A DNA stretch of 9,990 nt from CAJQQY01 sp964352225 (GTDB taxonomy: Bacteria > Bacteroidota > Bacteroidia > Chitinophagales > Saprospiraceae). The notes beneath the pieces are model-generated. The model saw only the letters and a list, made by a program, of their open reading frames with translations, did no database searches and was not told where the DNA came from. Below are positions 1-7,000 of this stretch, piece by piece. The number at the start of each line of letters is the position of its first letter. Position 1 is the stretch's first letter. The position numbers and the translations under genes were made by a program. The DNA lies in assembly GCA_964352225.1 (NCBI GenBank), contig CAYGRM010000248.1:1-9990 (forward strand), in the 5' to 3' direction.

Positions 1-27
1 TTCGTGGAATTTGTGAAAATTCGTGGC
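1..27. repeat. Short direct-repeat element (TTYGTGR x3)
   Basis: The heptamer TTYGTGR occurs at 1-7 (TTCGTGG), 10-16 (TTTGTGA) and 20-26 (TTCGTGG), spaced 9-10 bases apart and followed by an A-rich run. It lies just upstream of the small gene at 74. The element may extend left beyond the window edge. Similar phrases recur between genes in some Bacteroidota as I recall them, but only the three copies here are seen directly. No function is assigned. Confidence 0.4.
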
Positions 28-73
28 AAAAATAAAAGTGTACGGTAGAGAAAAAAAATAAAAAAATAAAACC

Positions 74-289
74 ATGAAATTATACTATTCAATTTTAGAT
101 AAAAAAATAAAAACACTCGAAGAAAAAATGATCGAGATGGTAGTGTCGCATGAGTTAGTTGAGCGAAAAAAAATGAAGTTACCTTTGTTGGAGTTTGGTC
201 AAGATAGAGTAGAGGGAGTGGATGAGATTTTGGCATATCTGGAAGATTTGCATCGAGATATGAAAAAGGGATACTATTGTGCATGTTGA
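74..289 (+). CDS. Small hypothetical protein with C-terminal Cys-Ala-Cys
   Basis: This 71-residue reading frame starts at the ATG at 74 and ends at TGA 287-289. The start follows an A-rich leader (about 48-71) with no Shine-Dalgarno sequence, as is usual in Bacteroidota. The protein has no signal peptide or membrane segment and should be cytoplasmic. It opens with a short beta-like stretch (MKLYYSILD), then a charged helical region, a Leu-Pro-Leu-Leu-Glu strand at about residues 36-40, a predicted helix (about 48-65, DEILAYLEDLHRDMKKG), and a tail of Tyr-Tyr-Cys-Ala-Cys. The strand-Pro-strand-helix order loosely resembles the N-terminal half of glutaredoxin or glutathione transferase folds, but no N-terminal CxxC or catalytic Ser/Cys is visible, so this is a weak analogy. 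The two cysteines at the extreme C-terminus could bind a metal or form a redox pair. It is followed by a decayed gene, so no operon partner can be named. I do not recognise a characterised family. Confidence 0.65.
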   Translation: MKLYYSILDKKIKTLEEKMIEMVVSHELVERKKMKLPLLEFGQDRVEGVDEILAYLEDLHRDMKKGYYCAC

Positions 290-334
290 TTGCTCCCCTT
301 AAAAGAAAACGTTGGGAAACATAAAATTAACTAA

Positions 335-685
335 TGGTTTGATAATGTGCTTCGAATATTTGCTAATAAATGGGAAACTGAATCGGCCTTGAAGGTTGGG
401 TTTGGAGAAAATAAAAACAGAAAGCCTCTAGAATCAATTACAGAGTTAAAAAAAAATGCTTATTTTTAAATTCAGATTTAATCAAATTGTTTCCCTTCCC
501 GAATCTATTGTAAAATTAACTTCTCTCGTTATTTAAATTTACGTGCCAACCGAATAGAAACTTTAGCTAAAGCCATTTTGAAAATAAAGAATTTAGATAA
601 ACTAAATCAGCGTTAGAATTATAATTTGAAAATTCCGAAATGGATTTTTGAATTAGATAAAAGCGGATATTTAGTTTATTTGTAG
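335..685 (+). pseudogene. Decayed leucine-rich-repeat (LRR) protein gene
   Basis: No intact frame exists here, but conceptual translation with frame changes gives consecutive LRR units. Frame 2 at about 404-460 reads as a unit containing KPLESITELKKN and then stops at 467. Frame 3 at 480-533 reads NQIVSLPESIVKLTSLV and then stops at 534. Frame 2 from 533 reads LNLRANRIETLAKAILK, passes a TAG at 614 and continues to IPKWIFELDKSGYLVYL before a TAG at 683. Joined, the units keep the roughly 23-residue LRR period (LPxxIxxLxxLxxLxLxxNxI). At least two frame changes and two or three internal stops disrupt the gene. The TAG at 683 could be the original stop, since the last unit departs from the consensus as LRR ends often do. 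The segment at 335-403 is open in the same frame but shows no clear repeat, and the original start was not found. LRR proteins usually act in protein binding. The family assignment is by motif only. Confidence 0.62.
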
Positions 686-1034
686 TTTTTCGAAAATAGT
701 ATTTGAGAAGGTAGCAAGATTACATCTGCTAAATACTAATATTTTGAATTTGAGGTCTTAAGCGAGGCATCATTTTGTGTCAAATGTGTATCTTTATATT
801 TTAAAGGAGCTTATAATCAATACCCGAATTAAAAATTAGCATTCACTCTAGTTCAGATAGAAAAAATACCTATTCGATAATTCTTTTTAAAGAATGAATT
901 TTATCCTATTTATATTCATCACAAATCCCACATATCAACAATTTTAAACCTAAACTAAATTAGGAAAATACAGCTATGCAAAATTGAGACGTAATTTTAG
1001 TTAAAAACTATTTACTAAACTTGAACGACTCATA
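686..1034. other. AT-rich non-coding leader upstream of the giant gene
   Basis: About 350 bases contain no credible gene on either strand. An open stretch of roughly 33 codons ending at a TAA near 832 has no recognisable motif and could be a further scrap of the upstream pseudogene. The bases before the ATG at 1035 contain no Shine-Dalgarno sequence. The only near match to the Bacteroidota -7 motif TAnnTTTG is TAATTTTA at 992-999, with no suitable TTTG about 19 bases upstream, so I do not call a promoter. The start of the giant gene's transcript probably lies in this interval. Confidence 0.5.
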
Positions 1035-4000
1035 ATGAAAAGATTTTTACTCCCAGTAACCACGATTTTAATTTTATTTATTTCTATGGCCTTTACATCC
1101 GGGGCAGATTCTGAAAGAGACCTTATCATTTGTACCATTGATGATGTGGTTTTGAATTTGTCAGAACCGGTGGAACGGATTAAGTTTGTTTTGCCAGAGG
1201 GCGGTATTAATCATGTGGTTTTATGTGATTTGGAAGTTGGAAAAACTTATGATTTGTATCTTGTAGATGTAACAAGTGCTTGTGGGATCCCTCCTGAATT
1301 TGAAGGAAATACCGTAGGAAATGAAACTCATTTACAGATTACTGCAACTTCATCATGCTACGATTTAAGCATTCATAATTTTTGTGATTTTAAGAAACCA
1401 GCAATGCTTTCCATTTCTGAGGAAGGAGCAGGAGGAGGAACAAATGTTTCAAATGGGGCAGAAATGGTTCCGATTACAACGAACCCAAACTTTACTGCTA
1501 CAGAGTTGATTGAAGATGTTTTTATTGGTGGAGGTTGTTTTGATGTGACAAATGTAACTACGCTTGGTTCTTCTGGAGGGATTGGTGCTTTTGCAAATGG
1601 GCTAACTTCTGTTGGTTTTGATGAAGGAGTGGTTATATCTTCTGGAAATATTGGTACTGTTTCAGGGCCTAATAATTCAGAAAGTGCAGGATCAGGAACA
1701 GGCGGAGGGTCTGATCCAGATTTACAGCAGTTGAATTCACAAAGTATTTTTGATGCGACGGGGATTGAATTTGATTTTTCTCCAACCTTATCTACTATTG
1801 ATTTTAGATTTGTATTTGGGTCGGAGGAATATTGTGAATTTGTAAATTCAAATGTGAATGATGTATTTGGATTTTTTATAAGTGGCCCTGGGATAACTGG
1901 TCCATTTTCGAATAATGGAGCGAACCTGGCTTTAGTGCCAATGACGACTACACCAATTAGTATTGATGATGTAAATAATAATGTTAATGCTGCCTACTTT
2001 GTACCTAATAGTACAGGTTGTGGAGGAGTTACGAATACAGCAGATATTCAATTTGATGGATATACTACAGTTTTGACCGCAACAGCAAATGTAATTCCTT
2101 GTGAAACTTATCATATAAAATTGGTGATAGGAGATGGAGGAGATGCGATATATGATTCAGCAGTATTTTTAGAAGCAGGTAGTTTTAATGCCGGTGGTCA
2201 GGCATCAGTAAGTGCGGGAGGATTAGCAGGAGGAACTCTAGTTTATGAGGATTGTGGGCCTGCGTTTGTTACTTTTACTCGAGAGACTGGTGACATCAAT
2301 GTTCCTCTGGTCATTACTTATACGATTAGCCCATTAAGTACCGCCACCTTTGGAGTAGATTATACAGGACTTCCATTGTCTGTAACTATTCCAGCAGGAC
2401 AAACACAAGTAACTATTCCATTGACAATATTTAATGATGGAATACCCGAAGGAGTAGAAACGATTATTATCGATATGGATAATTCATGTTCCTGTATTAA
2501 TAGTAGTGCATTAATTGAAATAAATGATGTTCCTCCATTAGTAGTCACTCCGATGGCTGATATATCATTGTGCGGATCTCAAACCGTAAGTTTAGCTTCC
2601 ATATTTTCAGGAGGTGTCGCACCATATACTTATACTTGGAGTACAGGGGCTACTACTAGTTCTATTTCTCCATTTGTTACAACAACAACGACTTATACTG
2701 TAACGGTAACTGATGAATGCGGTAATATAGAAACAGACGATGTTTTAGTTGAGGTAGGATCATCTCCTGTAGCATTTATAAGTGGAATTGGAGATATATG
2801 TCCTCCTGGAAACTCAGTTGCTTTTTTACAAATAGATTTTACAGGTACTGGCCCATGGGATATTTTTTATGCGATAAATGGAGTTCCTCAAGTTCCGATT
2901 AATGGGATTTCTACTAATCCTTATTCATTTCCAGTTACACAAATAGGCACTTATACGATTATTGAAGTAACTCAGAATGGGTGCCCAGGGATAGGTGATG
3001 GGTTGGCAGTAGTAACAGAGACTGTTATTGATCCGGTTGTACTTGCAACAGATATTAGTTGTGCAGGAGAGTTTGATGGAGAGATTGATGTTTTTCCATT
3101 TGGAGGGCAAGGACCTTATATTTATTCTTGGAATAGTCCGTTAGCAGGTTCAAATCAAAATCCAGACAATTTACCAGCAGGAACTTATACTGTTACGGTG
3201 ATTGATGCTAATGGATGTTTTGGAATTGTAAGTACAGTTATTAATGAACCTGCACCTATTATTTTAGATGCCGTTGGTAGTTCAGTAGATTGTAGTAACC
3301 CTAATGGTGGGTCAATTGATTTGACCGTAAATGGAGGCACGTCTCCTATCGCTACAATTTGGAGTAATGGTTCATTTAATGAAGACCCAACTGGATTATC
3401 GACTGGACTTTATACAGTTACTGTTACGGATTTAGGTGGATGTACAGCTACTGCTACGGCAATTGTTGATGATAACTTCGATCCACCAACTGCTATTGCA
3501 AATGCGCCTGATCCATTGAGTTGTACCAATACTCAGGTAAGTATTAATGGAAATGGATCAAGTACAGGAAGTGAATTTACCTACCTCTGGACGACCTCTG
3601 ATGGGACTATAATTTCAGGAGAAAATGGTTTGACGCCAACAGTTGGATCAAGCGGAATCTATCAAATTTTAGTGACGAATACAACAAATGGATGTACAGA
3701 AATAGCCACAGTAACTGTTTCAGGAAATTCTGATTCACCTGATGCATTTGCTAATTCACCAACTGGTTTAGATTGTAATAACACCCAAGTTTCTATTAAT
3801 GGAAATGGGTCGAGTACCGGAAGTGATTTTACTTATTTGTGGACTACTTCAGATGGAAATATTGTTTCTGGAAATACTTCTATTAATCCAACCATTGACC
3901 AACCAGGAACTTACCAAATTCAAGTGACTAACTCAACAAATGGTTGTACTCAAATAGCCACAGTAACTGTTTCCGAAAATACAACTCCACCAATTGCAGA

Positions 4001-7000
4001 TGCTGGAGCAGATCAAATGTTAGATTGTAATACAACATCTGTTTCTTTGTCAGGAGCCAATTCAAGTTCAGGTTCAAATTATACTTATTTGTGGACGACC
4101 TCTAATGGAAATATTGTTTCTGGAAATACATCAATCAATCCAACGATTGATCAAGCAGGAACGTATCAAATTGAGGTGACGGATCAAACAAATGGATGTA
4201 CTGCTGTAGCAACGGTTGAAGTGACTGTGGATGCAAATTTGCCTATAGCGGTTGCTGGAACTGCTGCTGATTTAACTTGTTCAACTTTGGAAATTACCCT
4301 TGATGGAACAGGTTCAAGTTCAGGAAATGGAGAAACTTACTTATGGACAACTGGTGATGGTACAATTGTAAATAATGAAACGACTTTAAATCCAACAGTT
4401 AATTCCACGGGTACTTATCAAATTATGGTAACAGCACCCAATGGTTGTACTTCTGTTTCTACAGTTACAGTTGGAGAAAATACGACTCCACCACTTGCTG
4501 ATGCTGGATTGGATATGACTATTGATTGTGGGACTTCCATAATTTCTCTAGACGGAAGTAATTCAAGTTCAGGGAGTGAATATACATATGAATGGACGAC
4601 TTCTGGAGGGAATATTCTTTCAGGAGAAACCACTTTAAATCCATCAGTTGATGCTGCTGGAGGTTACGTTTTAACTGTAACAAACACTAGTACTGGTTGT
4701 ACTTCAACTGCCAGTACGAATGTAAATAGTTCGGCAGATTTACCCGCGGCAAATGCGGGGGCTACTCAGACTTTAGATTGTAATACCTTGGAAGTAACCT
4801 TAGATGGAACAGGGTCAGAGATGGGAGCAAATATCACCTATTTATGGACAACGAATGATGGGAATATTGTTTCAGGTGAAAATGGTTTAAATCCAATTGT
4901 TGATGGAGATGGAACTTATCAAATCTTAGTGACTGATACGGATAATGGATGTTCAGCGATTTCAACTGTGGTAATTGGACTAGACAACCAAACTCCAATA
5001 GCAGTTGCCAATGCACCAACTCAATTGTCTTGTACTTCAACATCGGTTTCTTTAGATGGAAATGGTTCAAGTTCAGGTAGTGATTTTACTTATGAATGGA
5101 CAACCTCAAATGGAAATATTATCTCAGGAGCCAACTCTCTTATCCCTGAGGTAAATGCAGTAGGAACTTATCAAATCATGGTAACTAATACTGTGAACGG
5201 CTGTACAGAAATTGCTTCTGTAACAGTTTCTGTGGATGGTGATTTACCCAATGCAGATGCTGGAGTTGCTGATGATTTAACTTGTACAACTAATCAAATT
5301 ACATTGACTGGAACTGCTTCAACGGGGAGTAATTTTACTTACCTCTGGACTACTTCAGATGGAAATATAGTTTCTGGAAATGACGGCTTAAATCCAATTG
5401 TAAATGCAACCGGAACGTATCAATTATTAGTTTCAGATACGGATAATGGATGTACGGTAATTTCAACAGTTTTGGTAGAAGAAGATATTGAATCGCCAGA
5501 TGTTTCAGCTGATGATCCTAATTCTTTAACGTGCATAATTTCAACTGTTGATTTAAGTGCTACTAATAATGGAACTGGAAATAATTATACATATCTCTGG
5601 ACCACTTCAGATGGAAATATAGTTTCTGGAAATGACGGTTTAAATCCAACTGTAAATGCTGCAGGGAATTATGTTTTAGAAATCACCAACACTATCAACG
5701 GATGTACTTCAACGATTTCCGTTGATGTTCCAATTGAAAATCAAGAACCAACAGTAGACGCAGGTGCAAGTATGAAAGTAACCTGTGCTGAAACGGAGGT
5801 TACCTTGGATGGAAGTGGTTCAGACTCTGGATCAAATTTCACTTATGAATGGACGACATTAGATGGTACTATAATTTCTGGTGCAGATAGTCTTAGCCCT
5901 ATTGTGGGAGCAACAGGAACTTACCAGTTAGAAGTTACTAATACTTTGACAGGATGTACTTCCATTGCAGATGTTTTTGTGGATGAGGATGTGGAAAGTC
6001 CAACAGCAGTTGCAGGTCTTCCTCAGACCTTGAGTTGTGCATCAACTTCAGCTCAATTAAATGGAAATGGAAGTAGTTTTGGTTCGAATTTCACCTATGA
6101 ATGGACGACTTTAGATGGGAATATTATTTCAGGTGAAAATACCCTTACTCCTGAAATTAATGCTCCAGGAGATTATCAGATTCAGGTAACCAATACAGAT
6201 AATGGTTGTGTAGCAACAGAAATAGTAACAGTATTTCAAGATAGTAATGCCCCAATTGCAGAAGCCGGTGTGGATGATCTTTTAAATTGTAATATTACTA
6301 GTTTGACTTTAGATGGAAGTGGTTCATCTCAGGGATTAGAATTTACTTATGAGTGGACGACCTCAAATGGAAATATTGTCTCAGGGGGTTCTACTCTCAA
6401 TCCAGAAATTAATGCCCCAGGTGACTATCAATTAGTCGTTTCAAATATTGCAAATGGATGTACCACCCTCTCATCATTAACAATTGATATTGATGATACT
6501 CCGCCAGTTTCCGAAGCAGGTATTTCTCAATTTTTAAGTTGTACCAATAGTACACTTACTCTTGATGGTACAGGTTCGAGTGCAGGTACTGATTATACTT
6601 ATCAATGGGCAACGGCTAATGGAAATATTGTTTCAGGTGGAAATACCCTTGCACCAGAAGTTAATGCAACAGGAACCTATGAGTTAATAGTTACTTCATT
6701 AATAAATGGATGTACAATTTCAGATGAAGTGGAAATAACTCAAGATAGTAGTTTGCCTGTTGCTAATGCAGGAGATGGTTTTGAAATAACTTGTGAAGTT
6801 TTTGATGGTTCTTTAGATGGCTCCGGTTCGACTATTACAAATGATATCACTTTTGAGTGGACAACTACCGATGGTAATATTGTTTCGGGTGCAAATTCAC
6901 TTACTCCTTTTGTGGATGCATCTGGTATTTATCAATTGACATTGACCAATATTACAAATGGATGTACCGCAATTTCATCAGCAACAGTTATTGAAAATAA

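Noticed and set aside
727..834. Open stretch of about 33 codons ending at a TAA near 832
   Set aside because: It has no start with a credible leader, no recognisable motif, and is within the length expected by chance. It may be further pseudogene debris but cannot be supported.
984..1000. Possible promoter for the giant gene (TTGAG at 984-988, TAATTTTA at 992-999)
   Set aside because: The two boxes are only a few bases apart and not the spacing of about 19 bases expected for a Bacteroidota -33/-7 pair, and neither matches its consensus fully.
1932..2548. Minus-strand open frames of about 60 codons inside the N-terminal half of the giant gene
   Set aside because: They lie wholly within the well-supported choice-of-anchor L and Calx-beta coding sequence, show no domain or signal, and are expected from its low-complexity codon use.
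4418..5070. Minus-strand open frames of 71 and 78 codons opposite the PKD-like repeats
   Set aside because: They are reverse-frame shadows of repeated coding DNA with no independent motif.
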